Assembly: GCA_039029395.1 (NCBI GenBank)
Contig: JBCCGG010000013.1
Coordinates: 1 to 64,000, forward strand
Length of the DNA stretch: 64,000 bases
Reading direction: 5' to 3'
Source of the DNA: JBCCGG01 sp039029395
GTDB taxonomy: Bacteria; Pseudomonadota; Alphaproteobacteria; Kiloniellales; JAKSDN01
The position numbers and the translations under genes were made by a program. Positions within the stretch are counted from its first letter, which is position 1. The number at the start of each line of letters is the position of its first letter. The notes under the pieces were generated by a model. The model saw nothing but the letters and a program-made list of their open reading frames with translations. It ran no database searches and was not told where the DNA came from. Positions 34,576-44,547 of this stretch are shown piece after piece.

Positions 34576-35847
34576 ATGACCAGCGCGACCCCAGACACCC
34601 GGGCCTCCGGGCCCGAGATCCTCACCTTCGGCTGCCGGCTCAATGCCTTCGAGTCCGAGGTGATGCGCGGCCATGCCCGGTCCGCGGGGCTTGAGAACAC
34701 GGTCATCGTCAACTCCTGCGCGGTCACCGCCGAGGCCGAGCGCCAGGTGCGCCAGGCGATCCGCCGGGCCCGGCGCGAAAATCCGGACGCCCAGATCATC
34801 GTGACCGGCTGCGCGGCGCAGATCGACCCCGAGTCCTACGGCGCCATGGCCGAGGTCGACCGCGTGCTCGGAAACGAGGAGAAGCTCAAGCTCGAGAGCT
34901 TCTTGCCCGAGAACAGGGCGCGGGTCGCGGTTCAGGACATCATGGCGGTGCGCGAGACGGCTGGCCACCTGATCCACGGCTTCGAAGAGCGCACCCGGGC
35001 CTTCGTCGAGGTCCAGCAGGGCTGCGATCACCGCTGCACCTTCTGCATCATCCCCTTTGGCCGGGGCAACAGCCGCTCGGTGCCGATGGGTGAGGTGGTG
35101 CGCCAGGTGCGCGCCCTGGTCGAGGGCGGTGTCAAGGAGGTGGTGCTGACCGGCGTCGACATCACCGACTACGGCAAGGACCTGCCGGGCCGGCCCAGCC
35201 TGGGGGCCATGATGGCCCGGCTGCTTGCCCAAGTGCCGGAACTGGCCCGCTTGCGGCTTTCCTCGGTCGATCCGGTCGAGCTCGACGACCAGGTGGTGAC
35301 CCTGTTCGCGGAGGAGCCTCGGCTCATGCCGCACCTGCACCTCTCGCTTCAGGCCGGCAACGACCTGATCCTCAAGCGCATGAAGCGCCGCCACTCGCGG
35401 GCCGATGTGGCACGGCTCTGCCTGCGCCTGCGGAGCTTGCGGCCGGAAATTGTGTTCGGCGCCGACATCATCGCCGGCTTCCCGACCGAGAGCGATGAGA
35501 TGTTCCAGGACAGCCTTTCGGCGGTGGAGTCGTTCGACCTCACCTACTTGCACGTCTTCCCCTTTTCGGCACGGCCCGGGACCCCGGCCGCGCGCATGCC
35601 CCGGGTGCCCAAGGCAGAGCGAAAAGCCCGGGCAGCGCGCCTGCGAAAGGCAGGCCAATCCCGGCTCGAGGCGTTCCTCGAGGGTCGGATTGGCACGATC
35701 GCTCAAGTGCTGGTGGAGAAGCCCGCCTTCGGCCGCACAGAGCACTTCGCGCCGGTGACGCTCGACCATGGCCTGCCGGGCGAGATCGTTCTGGCGCGCC
35801 TCACCGGTCTAGCCGATGGCCAGCTCGCCGGGTGCCCGGTAGCGTGA
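34576..35847 (+). CDS. mtaB: tRNA (N6-threonylcarbamoyladenosine(37)) methylthiotransferase MtaB
   Basis: 423 residues of a radical SAM methylthiotransferase. The N-terminal UPF0004 domain has EILTFGCRLNAFESEVMRGH, NSCAVTAEAERQVRQAIRRA and TGCAAQI. The radical SAM CxxxCxxC is GCDHRCTFCIIPFGRGNSRS; a TRAM-like C-terminus follows. It adds a methylthio group at t6A37, reading ANN codons. The stop overlaps the ftsY start (GTGA). Confidence 0.92.
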   Translation: MTSATPDTRASGPEILTFGCRLNAFESEVMRGHARSAGLENTVIVNSCAVTAEAERQVRQAIRRARRENPDAQIIVTGCAAQIDPESYGAMAEVDRVLGNEEKLKLESFLPENRARVAVQDIMAVRETAGHLIHGFEERTRAFVEVQQGCDHRCTFCIIPFGRGNSRSVPMGEVVRQVRALVEGGVKEVVLTGVDITDYGKDLPGRPSLGAMMARLLAQVPELARLRLSSVDPVELDDQVVTLFAEEPRLMPHLHLSLQAGNDLILKRMKRRHSRADVARLCLRLRSLRPEIVFGADIIAGFPTESDEMFQDSLSAVESFDLTYLHVFPFSARPGTPAARMPRVPKAERKARAARLRKAGQSRLEAFLEGRIGTIAQVLVEKPAFGRTEHFAPVTLDHGLPGEIVLARLTGLADGQLAGCPVA

Positions 35848-36782
35848 GCGAAACCGGCACCAAGAGCGGCTGGCTCGCCCGTCTCAAGGCTGGTCTGGCG
35901 CGTAGCACCGGCAAGCTCGGCGACGGCATTGCCGGCATCTTCGTCAAGCGCAAGCTCGATCAGGACGCCCTCGACGAGCTAGAGGAGCTTCTGATCTCGG
36001 CCGATCTCGGTGTCTCCACCGCCGCCAAGCTGACCGCCAACCTGGCCAAGACTCGCTTCAACAAAGAGGTCTCGCCCGAGGAGGTGCGCCAAGCGCTGGC
36101 CGACGATATCGCCAGGCTGCTGGCACCGGTTGCCCAACCCCTCGCGCTCGACGGCACGAATACTCCGCAGGTGGTGCTCGTGGTTGGCGTAAACGGCAGC
36201 GGCAAGACGACGACGATCGGTAAACTTGCCAAGCAGTTCCGGGACCAAGGCGCCAGCGTGCTGATCGCCGCCGGAGATACTTTCCGCGCGGCCGCCATCG
36301 AACAGCTGCAGATATGGGGCGAACGCTCGGGCGTGCCGGTGATCGCCAAGCAGCCCGGCGCGGACGCCGCCGGCCTCGCCTTCGAGGCGCTCGAGCGGGC
36401 GCAAGGAGAGGGCGCCGACCTGCTCCTGATCGACACGGCTGGTCGCCTGCACAACAAGGCCGACCTCATGGCCGAACTGCAAAAGGTGGTGCGGGTGATC
36501 AAGAAGCGCGATCCGAGCGCGCCCCACCACTGCCTCCTGGTGCTCGACGCCACGATCGGCCAGAACGCCCACGCCCAGGTCGAAACCTTCAAGCAGCTGG
36601 TTGAGGTCACAGGCCTGGTGCTCACCAAGCTTGACGGCTCGGCGCGGGGCGGGGTGCTGGTTGCCTTGGCCGAGCGATTCGGCTTGCCGGTCCACGCGAT
36701 CGGCGTCGGCGAAGGGGCCGAGGACTTGCGCCCTTTCGAAGCCGCCGACTTTGCCAGTGGACTCATGGGCATGGACCGCTAG
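35844..36782 (+). CDS. ftsY: Signal recognition particle receptor FtsY
   Basis: About 312 residues, the SRP receptor GTPase. G motifs are VVGVNGSGKTTTIGKLAKQF, GDTFRAAAIEQLQIWGERSG, LIDTAGRLHNKADLMAEL and LTKLDGSARGGVLVALAERF. The short N-terminal extension lacks the large acidic A domain of some bacteria. The GTG at 35844 overlaps the mtaB stop by 4 bp; a GTG 12 bases upstream is an alternative. Confidence 0.96.
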   Translation: MSETGTKSGWLARLKAGLARSTGKLGDGIAGIFVKRKLDQDALDELEELLISADLGVSTAAKLTANLAKTRFNKEVSPEEVRQALADDIARLLAPVAQPLALDGTNTPQVVLVVGVNGSGKTTTIGKLAKQFRDQGASVLIAAGDTFRAAAIEQLQIWGERSGVPVIAKQPGADAAGLAFEALERAQGEGADLLLIDTAGRLHNKADLMAELQKVVRVIKKRDPSAPHHCLLVLDATIGQNAHAQVETFKQLVEVTGLVLTKLDGSARGGVLVALAERFGLPVHAIGVGEGAEDLRPFEAADFASGLMGMDR

Positions 36783-36791
36783 AAGCCCAAT

Positions 36792-37646
36792 ATGGCGCTG
36801 TCTCCAGGCGTGATCGCTCTGGTCCTGTTGGCCGCGCTTTGCCACGCCAGCTGGAACGCGCTGGTCAAGTCGGGCGCCGACCGCCTGGTCATGATGAACT
36901 ACACGATCGGCTTCTCAGGGGTGATCAGCTTCTTTATCGCGCCCTTTGTTCCCCTACCCGCCGCCGCAGCCTGGCCGTTTCTGATCGGCTCAACCCTGAT
37001 CCATCTGACCTACTACGCCAGCCTGATCTACGCCTACAAGCATGGCGACCTGAGCCAGGTTTACCCGATCGCTCGGGGCAGCGCGCCAGTCATCGTTGCG
37101 GCTGGCGCCTGGCTGGCGGCCTCGGAAGCCTTGAGCCCGGCGGAGCTGCTCGGCGTGTTGATCGTCTCCGGGGGCATCGTTTCCCTGGCCTGGCGTGGAC
37201 GGCGCCAAGCGAGGCCGGACGGCGAGGTCAAGGCAGTCGGATTCGCACTCCTGACCGCCTGCGCGATCGGCGGTTACTCCCTGGTCGACGGCATGGGGGT
37301 GCGCCGAGCGGGCAACGCGGCGAGTTACATCGTCTGGCTCTTCATCTTCGAAATCGTTCCACTCTTCGCCTTTACCTGGTACCGCCGGCGTGGCCGGTTG
37401 GTGGCCGCCTTCGCGCCGCACCTCAAAATCGGACTGATCGGCGGCGTGATCGCCGGCACCGCCTACGCGATTGCCATTTGGGCCATGAGCCAGGGCCCCA
37501 TGGCCCACGTGGTCGCCCTGCGCGAGACCAGCGTCATCATGGCGGCGATCATCGGCGCGCTGGTCTTGAAGGAACCCTTTGGCCCACGCCGCATCGCCGC
37601 CGCCGCCGTGGTCACCCTTGGCGCGCTGCTGCTGCAGGTGGGTTAA
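36792..37646 (+). CDS. DMT superfamily (EamA) transporter
   Basis: 284 residues with ten hydrophobic segments and two EamA repeats. Motifs include CHASWNALVKSGADRLVMMN and YKHGDLSQVYPIARGSAPVI. Its last 4 bases overlap the AsmA stop convergently. Substrate unknown; metabolite export is common in the family. Confidence 0.88.
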   Translation: MALSPGVIALVLLAALCHASWNALVKSGADRLVMMNYTIGFSGVISFFIAPFVPLPAAAAWPFLIGSTLIHLTYYASLIYAYKHGDLSQVYPIARGSAPVIVAAGAWLAASEALSPAELLGVLIVSGGIVSLAWRGRRQARPDGEVKAVGFALLTACAIGGYSLVDGMGVRRAGNAASYIVWLFIFEIVPLFAFTWYRRRGRLVAAFAPHLKIGLIGGVIAGTAYAIAIWAMSQGPMAHVVALRETSVIMAAIIGALVLKEPFGPRRIAAAAVVTLGALLLQVG

Positions 37647-40600
37647 GGCTGCAACCCTTCGATTATGTTTTTGATCAGACCCTGGCCGGGCAGAGTGGGC
37701 GAGCTTTCGGACTCGCCTTCGGGCGATTCCTCGGGCGACGGCTCGGGAATACGCTTGAAGAGACCTGGCGACATACCCGATAGCGCTACGTTGGGGTCGT
37801 TTAGCGGGCCCTGCAAGGTCAGCTTGAGCAGCGGCTTTGTGACTCCGGTCTTGGATTGGATCTCGATCTGGCTGTCCTGTTGCCACAGGGGCAATGAAGC
37901 TTGCCCGGTCAAGAGAGCAATACCCTTGGGGCTGCTGAGCGCAGTGTCCTTGGTGGTCACGACGCCCCGATCGATCAGGTAGGTTCCGGACAGCCGAGTC
38001 GGCTCGCCGGCGAAGGTGTCGTAGATCGAGGTCGTCAGACCGGCCAAGCTGGTAACCTGCTTGAAGCGATTGCCGAGGAAATTCAGCGTCATCGCGCCGA
38101 TGCCCTCGGCGCTGGTGGTCTCGAAGGTGACCGAGCCGCTCAGCTTGCCGGTGCCGCGCAAGGCGCCGATGAGGGCCGCTTCGCTATCGCCCCGGGATGA
38201 CACCTCCAGATCCATGTCGACCGGCCCTTTGATCCGGTCGCTGCCCCCATGGGCCGGCAAGAAGGTGCCGAGCTTCAGGCCGATTAGCGTGAGCGCTAAG
38301 CCGAATTGGGGCGTCGTGCGTGCGTCCAGCTGGCCGATCGCCTGGAAAGCGCCGCCGTGAAGCCCGCCGGTCAGCTTCTCGAGCGCCAGCACGCCGTGTT
38401 CCAGCCGGGCATTCAGCTTGGCGTCTTCCAGACGGAAGGCTCCGTCGACCATGGCCGTCGAGTTGACCTCGAGCGTTCCGTCAAAGGTCCGCAGAGCGTT
38501 CAATTCGAATGGCTGGGGCGACCAACGGGGCGCGCTCTCGTCGCCGGCGTCCTTGGCCGGCGCACCGAGCAGCGCCAAGGGCAGCTCGCCCGTGCTCAGG
38601 CTTAAACCCATCACTGGGCGCCCGGCGGCAAAGTCGGCTGACAGAGTGCCGCTGACGTCTGTTGGCCCGATTTGGCCCTTCAATTCACTCAGTGTGTAGA
38701 CGCGGGCACCGCCGGTCAGTTTGCCGGACAGGTCAATCGCGCCCAGTTCCGGCGAGACCAGATCAGGCTGACCGAGCGATGCCAGCAACTCATGACCGTT
38801 GGCGTGGCGCAAGCTAAGATCGAGGGAGAGATCCCTCAAAAGGGGCGATGCCTCGCTAAGATCCGCCGAAAAGCCGCCGGTGAGGCCGAGCGGCCCAGCT
38901 TGGCCGTCCAGTTGAGACACCGTGACAGCCGAGCTGTCGCCCACCGCGCGGCCGGCAAAATCGAGCGTGCCGAGCTGTCCGAGCCGATCAATTGACGGAT
39001 CCAGGGCCGTTAGCAGATCGCTCAGCTCGCCGTGGCGCAGCGCGATCTGACCATCGAATCGCGGCGGCTCGATCGTGCCCACGAAACCGAAACGGCCGTC
39101 GAGGGCGGCGAGCTGGCTGTCGACAATCAGCCGTTCCGTCGTGCCCCGTAAGGCGGTCACCAGATTGAATGGGCCGAGCAAGGCCAGGGCGTCGGTATCC
39201 AGCCCGGTGAGCTTGGCGAGACGGAGGGGATCTTTGACCCTGAGATCGAGGCTGCCGTCGAACACCGGGCCGCCGGCCGGTGACGATAGGACCCCGCTCA
39301 AGCTCGCTTGGCTGCCCGCCACATCGCCGACGCTGGCTTTCCGCACAGTGAGGACGCCGTCCTCCCATGTTCCATCAACCTGTACGTCCTTCGCGGTCAT
39401 CCCTTCGGCGGTCAAAGAGCCGACATGGAAGTCCAGGTTGGCATCGAAGGCGTCCAGCGCTGCCAAGTCTCGGCCTTCTGTCGGCTGGTTCTGAGCGTCG
39501 GTCGTGATCGGCAGGTATGCATCCAGGTTTAGGGTGTCGACGCTCAAACCGATGCCCAGCCCTGGCCGGTCGCGGAGTGCCGCGACCACACCGCCGGTTA
39601 CTCGCGAAAGATCGAGCTCGAGATCCAGCTCGTTCAGGCTGGCCTGATGTGGTGTTGCCGCTATCAGGGTTTTGAGGCTCAGACGGCGCAGACGATCGGC
39701 CGGTACCGCACTGACATCGAGACCAGCCCAGGTTAAGAGGGCGCGCAGGTTGTCTGAGCTGAGTTCCGTACGGCCGTCGAAGCGCGGACCGGCGTCTGAA
39801 GAGGTTAGCTTACCGGTCAAGGACACGCTGGAGCCGCCGGGCAATAGGGCGCGCGCCTCGCCGAGGGTAAGTTGGCGGGACTCTAGGATTGCGTCGAGCT
39901 GCAGCTGACGCAAGGCTTGGCCACGATAGACGAGACCCTCGACCACAAGCTCGAGACGACCATTTACGTCCGCCGGCAGCGAGATCTGATCAATGGCCAA
40001 GTCGTTTCCGCCGACGCCGCGACCATCGCCACCCTGACCAAGACCGGCGGCGAGAAAGGAATCTATGTCGAGCCTCGTCGCATTCAGCGAGACGGCGACG
40101 TTGTGGGGTGGGCCTCGGACCAGATTCGATTGGCCGGTGAAGCTGATCTTGCCCAGCTTGAGTCTGAGACCCTCAATCGCGAGCTCATCGGTGTCACCGG
40201 ATAGATTGGCGGCAAGCTCGAAGGATTGGGCCAGATAACCGGGCAGACTGAGGCTGGGGTCATTGGGCGTCATGGCCGCCATGGCGGAGGCCAGATTTTC
40301 GCCGCTGGCGCCGAGGCGGCCACGCAGGCTGAGGCCGTCGCGGTGCAGGGACAGGGTGCCGGAGAACTGGCTCTCGGCCCGGGCTGACGGCAGCCCGAGC
40401 TCAATCTTCAGCGGCATCGCGCCGTCGCGCACGATACGGCCGAGCGTCGTGTCGAAGGACAAGGCGATATCGTGCCAAGCGGCAGTGCCCACCGCCGAGA
40501 AGGGGCCACTTAGAGACTCTGCGACGAACTGCAGGTCGACCTGGCTTAGCTCCTCGCGCAGGCCCTGCGCTTCGTCCAGATAGACGAGGGTGCCGTCGGA

Positions 40601-41071
40601 GATCGTGAAGCTTTCCACCGCCACCTGCCCGGCGAAGTCATCCTCTGCCGCCGGCGCGTCAGAGGCCGGGACGTTTGTGTCGGCAGTTTCAAATTCCCAG
40701 TTCTTCTGACCGTTTGGCAGCACTTCGAGCACGATCTTCGGCTCGGCGAGGAACACGCTCTCGACCTCGATTCGGCCTTGGAGCAGCGGCAGAAGCTTTA
40801 CCTTCACCCTAAGCTCCTTGAGCTCGATCATGTAAGGGGTGCTGCCGCCCGCCAAGTTTGCGAATCGCACGCCGTCGGCAAGCAGCGCCGGTGCCGGGAG
40901 AACGGCGAGCTCCATGTCGCCATCGATTTTCAATTCGCGCCCGGTGATCTTCCGCACCTCGCCGGCGATGCGGTCCTTCTGGGCGTTCCAGTCGATAAAG
41001 CTGGGCCCGATCAAAACCGCGGACACGAGTAGCGCGACCAGCCCGAGCAGAGCGTAGAGTAAGATCCTCAC
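37643..41071 (-). CDS. AsmA family protein
   Basis: 1142 residues. A hydrophobic N-terminal segment (LLYALLGLVALLVSAVLIG) anchors a very large periplasmic body of repetitive beta-strand-type segments, with conserved FIDWNAQKDRIAGEVRKITG and a C-terminal GSVTFETTSAEGIGAMTLNF and YDTFAGEPTRLSGTYLIDRG. AsmA-like proteins are implicated in outer-membrane lipid transport and assembly. It is read antisense by long shadow ORFs but the minus-strand frame is uninterrupted. Confidence 0.9.
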   Translation of the reverse strand: MRILLYALLGLVALLVSAVLIGPSFIDWNAQKDRIAGEVRKITGRELKIDGDMELAVLPAPALLADGVRFANLAGGSTPYMIELKELRVKVKLLPLLQGRIEVESVFLAEPKIVLEVLPNGQKNWEFETADTNVPASDAPAAEDDFAGQVAVESFTISDGTLVYLDEAQGLREELSQVDLQFVAESLSGPFSAVGTAAWHDIALSFDTTLGRIVRDGAMPLKIELGLPSARAESQFSGTLSLHRDGLSLRGRLGASGENLASAMAAMTPNDPSLSLPGYLAQSFELAANLSGDTDELAIEGLRLKLGKISFTGQSNLVRGPPHNVAVSLNATRLDIDSFLAAGLGQGGDGRGVGGNDLAIDQISLPADVNGRLELVVEGLVYRGQALRQLQLDAILESRQLTLGEARALLPGGSSVSLTGKLTSSDAGPRFDGRTELSSDNLRALLTWAGLDVSAVPADRLRRLSLKTLIAATPHQASLNELDLELDLSRVTGGVVAALRDRPGLGIGLSVDTLNLDAYLPITTDAQNQPTEGRDLAALDAFDANLDFHVGSLTAEGMTAKDVQVDGTWEDGVLTVRKASVGDVAGSQASLSGVLSSPAGGPVFDGSLDLRVKDPLRLAKLTGLDTDALALLGPFNLVTALRGTTERLIVDSQLAALDGRFGFVGTIEPPRFDGQIALRHGELSDLLTALDPSIDRLGQLGTLDFAGRAVGDSSAVTVSQLDGQAGPLGLTGGFSADLSEASPLLRDLSLDLSLRHANGHELLASLGQPDLVSPELGAIDLSGKLTGGARVYTLSELKGQIGPTDVSGTLSADFAAGRPVMGLSLSTGELPLALLGAPAKDAGDESAPRWSPQPFELNALRTFDGTLEVNSTAMVDGAFRLEDAKLNARLEHGVLALEKLTGGLHGGAFQAIGQLDARTTPQFGLALTLIGLKLGTFLPAHGGSDRIKGPVDMDLEVSSRGDSEAALIGALRGTGKLSGSVTFETTSAEGIGAMTLNFLGNRFKQVTSLAGLTTSIYDTFAGEPTRLSGTYLIDRGVVTTKDTALSSPKGIALLTGQASLPLWQQDSQIEIQSKTGVTKPLLKLTLQGPLNDPNVALSGMSPGLFKRIPEPSPEESPEGESESSPTLPGQGLIKNIIEGLQP

Positions 41072-41105
41072 AAAATACCCCTCGTCACGCGCGGCTTCGG
41101 CACCC

Positions 41106-41134
41106 TATATCAAGCTCTTGGTAATCTAGTGCAA
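41106..41134 (-). promoter_or_regulatory. Candidate promoter of the AsmA gene
   Basis: Minus strand TTGCAC, 17-bp spacer, GATATA, 35 bp before the AsmA ATG, in the divergent gap with the DUF885 gene. Confidence 0.45.
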
Positions 41135-41225
41135 CAGGCCAGCCTGGCCAATCGCCTGCGATTCGGCCCTTGATGGGATAGAAATCCAATGGCTTGTCAA
41201 GCGTGATGTGAGGACAGGAATTCCG

Positions 41226-43037
41226 ATGCTATTCAAAGCCTCAGCACGGTTCTGGAGAATTCTGCTTTGCGCGCTCCTTTACGGCCTGGTGTCGACACCG
41301 GCGGCGGCCGCTCAGAACGAATCCGATCGGCTCTCCGCGTTCTTCGACCAGGTCTTCGAGGAGAATGTGAGTCGTTGGCCTGAGTGGCAGACCAGCCTGG
41401 GTCTCAAGGACAACCAAGACAAATGGGACGACATCAGCCAGCAGCGGGCTCTCGAGGAGCATCGGCGCACCATAGATCAGCTCGCCGTTCTGCGGGGTTT
41501 CGACTTCGAGCAGCTCGACCCTGAAGCCCAGCTCAGTTACAGGCTCTTTGAATATGGCAGCGAGCTGGACCTCGCCTACTTTCCCTTTCGCTATCATTTT
41601 TATTGGGTAACCCACCTTGGCGGCTATCACAGTCATATTCCCAGCTTTCTGATCAGCAAGCACCAGGTTGACGCGCGCCGTGACGCCGAAGCTTACATTG
41701 CCCGCCTGCGGGGCGTTGGGCCGCTCCTGGATCAGGTAATCACAGATCTAAGGCTGCGTGCGGACAAAGGGATTGTGCCGCCTAGTTTCGTCTTTCCCAA
41801 AGTGGTCGAGACGGCACGCGGCGTTGTCAGCGGCCGACCATTCGACGACTCGGCGGCAGACAGCGCCCTCTGGGCCGATTTTTCCACCAAGCTGGACGCC
41901 CTAGGGCTACCTGACGACGAAGTGCAAGAGCTGCTGATCGAGGCGCGCGCGGCCTTGGTCGAGGTTGTCGGCCCGGCTTACGGCCGGTTCATCGCGGCTG
42001 TGGAGGCATTGAGCGGGCAAGCGGCGGATGCGAATGGCGTCTGGAACCTGCCTGACGGTGAGGCCTACTATCGGCTGCGCTTGGCGAGCGCGACCACGAG
42101 CGATCTCACGCCCGATCAGGTCCACGCCATTGGCCTTGCCGAGGTGGCGCGCATTCAAGACGAACTGCGCGCGCTTATGGTGAAGCTGGACCTTGAGGGC
42201 GATCTGCAGGACCTTTTTGCTCATCTGCGCAGCGACCCGGTCAACTTCTACAGCAATGACGAAACCGGACACCAATCCTATTTGGCCGATGTGAGAGCGG
42301 TGATCGGGGCGATGACTGAACGCCTAGGCGAGGCCTTCACAGTATTGCCCGAGGCCGACCTGGTGGTGCGCCCGGTAGAGGCCTTTCGCGCCAAGACAGC
42401 CAACCAGGCATTCTACCGATCCCCTGCGGCGCGCGGCGATCGACCCGGTGTCTATTACGTCAATCTCCACGATATGTCAGTCATGCCGAAGTCGGACCTG
42501 GAGGCGTTGGCCTATCATGAAAGCGTGCCCGGCCATCACTTGCAGATCGCCTTGGCGCAGGAACAGGATGACCTGCCCAAGTTTCGGCGTCACGGCGGCT
42601 ACGAAGCATTTTCGGAAGGCTGGGCGCTCTATGCAGAGTATTTGCCCAAGGAGATGGGCTTTTATCAGGACCCCTACGCCGACGCCGGGCGTCTTTCCTG
42701 GGAGCTGCTGCGCGCCGTGCGACTGGTGGTCGACACCGGCTTGCACCACAAGCGCTGGACCCGGCAGCAGGCGATCGACTACATGAACGCCAACACACCG
42801 CGCAGTCCGGCGGCCAATGCCAGATCGATCGACCGCTACTTGGTCTGGCCGGGGCAAGCGGCCTCATACAAGATCGGCATGCTCAAGATCCTAGAGCTGC
42901 GCCAGCGGGCCAAAGACCGACTGGGCGACGCTTTCGACTTGCGCCGCTTCCACGACTTGGTGCTCGCCAACGGCGCCCTTCCGCTGGATTTCCTCGACCA
43001 GGTGGTCGAGGCCTGGATTGTCGACCATGAGGGTTAG
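41226..43037 (+). CDS. Exported DUF885-family metallopeptidase-like protein
   Basis: About 603 residues. A signal peptide (WRILLCALLYGLVSTPAAAA) leads into a soluble domain. The zinc motif HESVPGHHLQIALAQEQ, with a downstream glutamate in EAFSEGWALYAEYL, matches the HESxPGHH family. The ATG at 41226 has an AGGA site seven bases upstream, better than the GTG at 41208. It overlaps the GlcD-like gene by 4 bp at the convergent ends. Confidence 0.88.
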   Translation: MLFKASARFWRILLCALLYGLVSTPAAAAQNESDRLSAFFDQVFEENVSRWPEWQTSLGLKDNQDKWDDISQQRALEEHRRTIDQLAVLRGFDFEQLDPEAQLSYRLFEYGSELDLAYFPFRYHFYWVTHLGGYHSHIPSFLISKHQVDARRDAEAYIARLRGVGPLLDQVITDLRLRADKGIVPPSFVFPKVVETARGVVSGRPFDDSAADSALWADFSTKLDALGLPDDEVQELLIEARAALVEVVGPAYGRFIAAVEALSGQAADANGVWNLPDGEAYYRLRLASATTSDLTPDQVHAIGLAEVARIQDELRALMVKLDLEGDLQDLFAHLRSDPVNFYSNDETGHQSYLADVRAVIGAMTERLGEAFTVLPEADLVVRPVEAFRAKTANQAFYRSPAARGDRPGVYYVNLHDMSVMPKSDLEALAYHESVPGHHLQIALAQEQDDLPKFRRHGGYEAFSEGWALYAEYLPKEMGFYQDPYADAGRLSWELLRAVRLVVDTGLHHKRWTRQQAIDYMNANTPRSPAANARSIDRYLVWPGQAASYKIGMLKILELRQRAKDRLGDAFDLRRFHDLVLANGALPLDFLDQVVEAWIVDHEG

Positions 43038-44434
43038 ATCCGGACGATCTTGCCTGGGTTCATGATGTTGTCCGGATCAAGCGCCTGCTTGATCTGACGC
43101 ATGACCGCGACGGCCTCGCCGTGCTCGGCCTTGAGGAAGTCGATCTTGCCCCAGCCGACGCCGTGCTCGCCAGTGCAGGTGCCGCCCATGGCGAGGGCGC
43201 GCAGGACAAGGCGGTCGTTCAGGGCCTTGGCCCGGGCGATCTCCTCCTGGTCGTCGGGGTCGATGATGATTGCCAGGTGGAAATTGCCGTCGCCCACGTG
43301 GCCAACGATCGGCGCCAAAAGGTCAGAAGCTTCGATATCGGCCTTGGTCTCGAGGATGCATTGGCTGAGGCGCGAAATCGGCACGCAGACGTCGGTCGCC
43401 CAACCCTTGGCGCCGGGCCGAAGCGCGATGTCGGCGTAGTAGGCCTCATGGCGGGCCTGCCACAGCTTGGTCCGGTCCTCCTGTTCGGCGGTCCAGCGGA
43501 AATCCCCGCCGCCGTGCTCGCTGGCGATCTCGCCGACCGTCTCGGCCTGCTCGGCAACACTCGCCGGGCTGCCATGAAACTCGAAAAAGAGGGTCGGCTG
43601 GACCGGATAGTCTAGTCCGGAATAGCGGTTGCTGGCGTCCATCTGGACTTCGTCCAAAAGCTCGATCCGGGCTACGGGCACACCCATTTGGATCGTCATG
43701 ATTACGGCGTTAACCGCGCCCTCCAGCGTGTCGAAGGGGCAGACCGCGGCGGAGATCGCTTCGGGGATTCCGTGCAGCCGTAGCTGGATCTCGGTGATCA
43801 CGGCGAGCGTTCCCTCAGAGCCGACCAGAAGGCGGGTCAGGTCGTAGCCGGCAGAGGATTTCCGTGCCCGCCCGCCGGTCTTGACGATGCGTCCGTCGGC
43901 CAGCACCGCTGTCAGGCCCAGCACGTTCTCGCGCATGGTGCCATAGCGCACCGCATTGGTCCCCGACGCCCGGGTCGCGGTCATGCCGCCGATCGAGGCG
44001 TCGGCGCCCGGATCGATCGGAAAGAACAGGCCGCTGTCGTGCAAATAGCTATTGAGCTGCTTGCGGGTCACGCCGGCCTGGACCCGGCAGTCCAAATCCC
44101 CGTCGTTTACTTCGAGCACTTGGTTCATGCGCGAAACGTCGATCGAGACTCCGCCCTTTAGCGCCGCCACGTGACCTTCCAGCGAGGTGCCGGTGCCAAA
44201 GGGGATGACCGGGCAGCGTTCCGCGGCGCAGATCTTGACGATCTGGGCGACCTCTTCCGTGCTCTCGGCGAAGGCGACCGCGTCAGGCGGGAAGGGCGTG
44301 TGGTAGGACTCATCGGTGCCGTGTTGCTGGCAGACCGCCACCGAGGTGGTCAGGCGCTCGCCGAGTAGGTCGCGCAAGGCCTCGATCACGCGAGCCTTGG
44401 AATTGGGCGCCTCTAGCTGGGTCTCTAAGGTCAC
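43034..44434 (-). CDS. FAD-binding oxidoreductase, GlcD/D-lactate dehydrogenase type
   Basis: 466 residues. The PCMH FAD domain has PFGTGTSLEGHVAALKGGVS, ASIGGMTATRASGTNAVRYG and KSSAGYDLTRLLVGSEGTLA. The FAD-oxidase C-terminal domain has IVGHVGDGNFHLAIIIDPDD and CTGEHGVGWGKIDFLKAEHG. It oxidises a 2-hydroxy acid, either glycolate or D-lactate, and passes electrons to quinone or cytochrome. Start is GTG after AAGGAGG. It is divergent from lpd. Confidence 0.9.
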   Translation of the reverse strand: MTLETQLEAPNSKARVIEALRDLLGERLTTSVAVCQQHGTDESYHTPFPPDAVAFAESTEEVAQIVKICAAERCPVIPFGTGTSLEGHVAALKGGVSIDVSRMNQVLEVNDGDLDCRVQAGVTRKQLNSYLHDSGLFFPIDPGADASIGGMTATRASGTNAVRYGTMRENVLGLTAVLADGRIVKTGGRARKSSAGYDLTRLLVGSEGTLAVITEIQLRLHGIPEAISAAVCPFDTLEGAVNAVIMTIQMGVPVARIELLDEVQMDASNRYSGLDYPVQPTLFFEFHGSPASVAEQAETVGEIASEHGGGDFRWTAEQEDRTKLWQARHEAYYADIALRPGAKGWATDVCVPISRLSQCILETKADIEASDLLAPIVGHVGDGNFHLAIIIDPDDQEEIARAKALNDRLVLRALAMGGTCTGEHGVGWGKIDFLKAEHGEAVAVMRQIKQALDPDNIMNPGKIVRI

Positions 44435-44547
44435 GGCGTTGGTCCTCCTTGAGCCCCTATCCTAGCACAAAGACCCCTTCGCCACAGCTTGTCTCGCCTG
44501 GCCACTTGCGGCAAGGTCGGAGTGCAACCGGAAGGGGGATGGGTGAG

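Noticed and set aside
34384..35769. A 461-codon minus-strand ORF across mtaB
   Set aside because: It is antisense to the radical SAM gene with intact CxxxCxxC and has no family features of its own.
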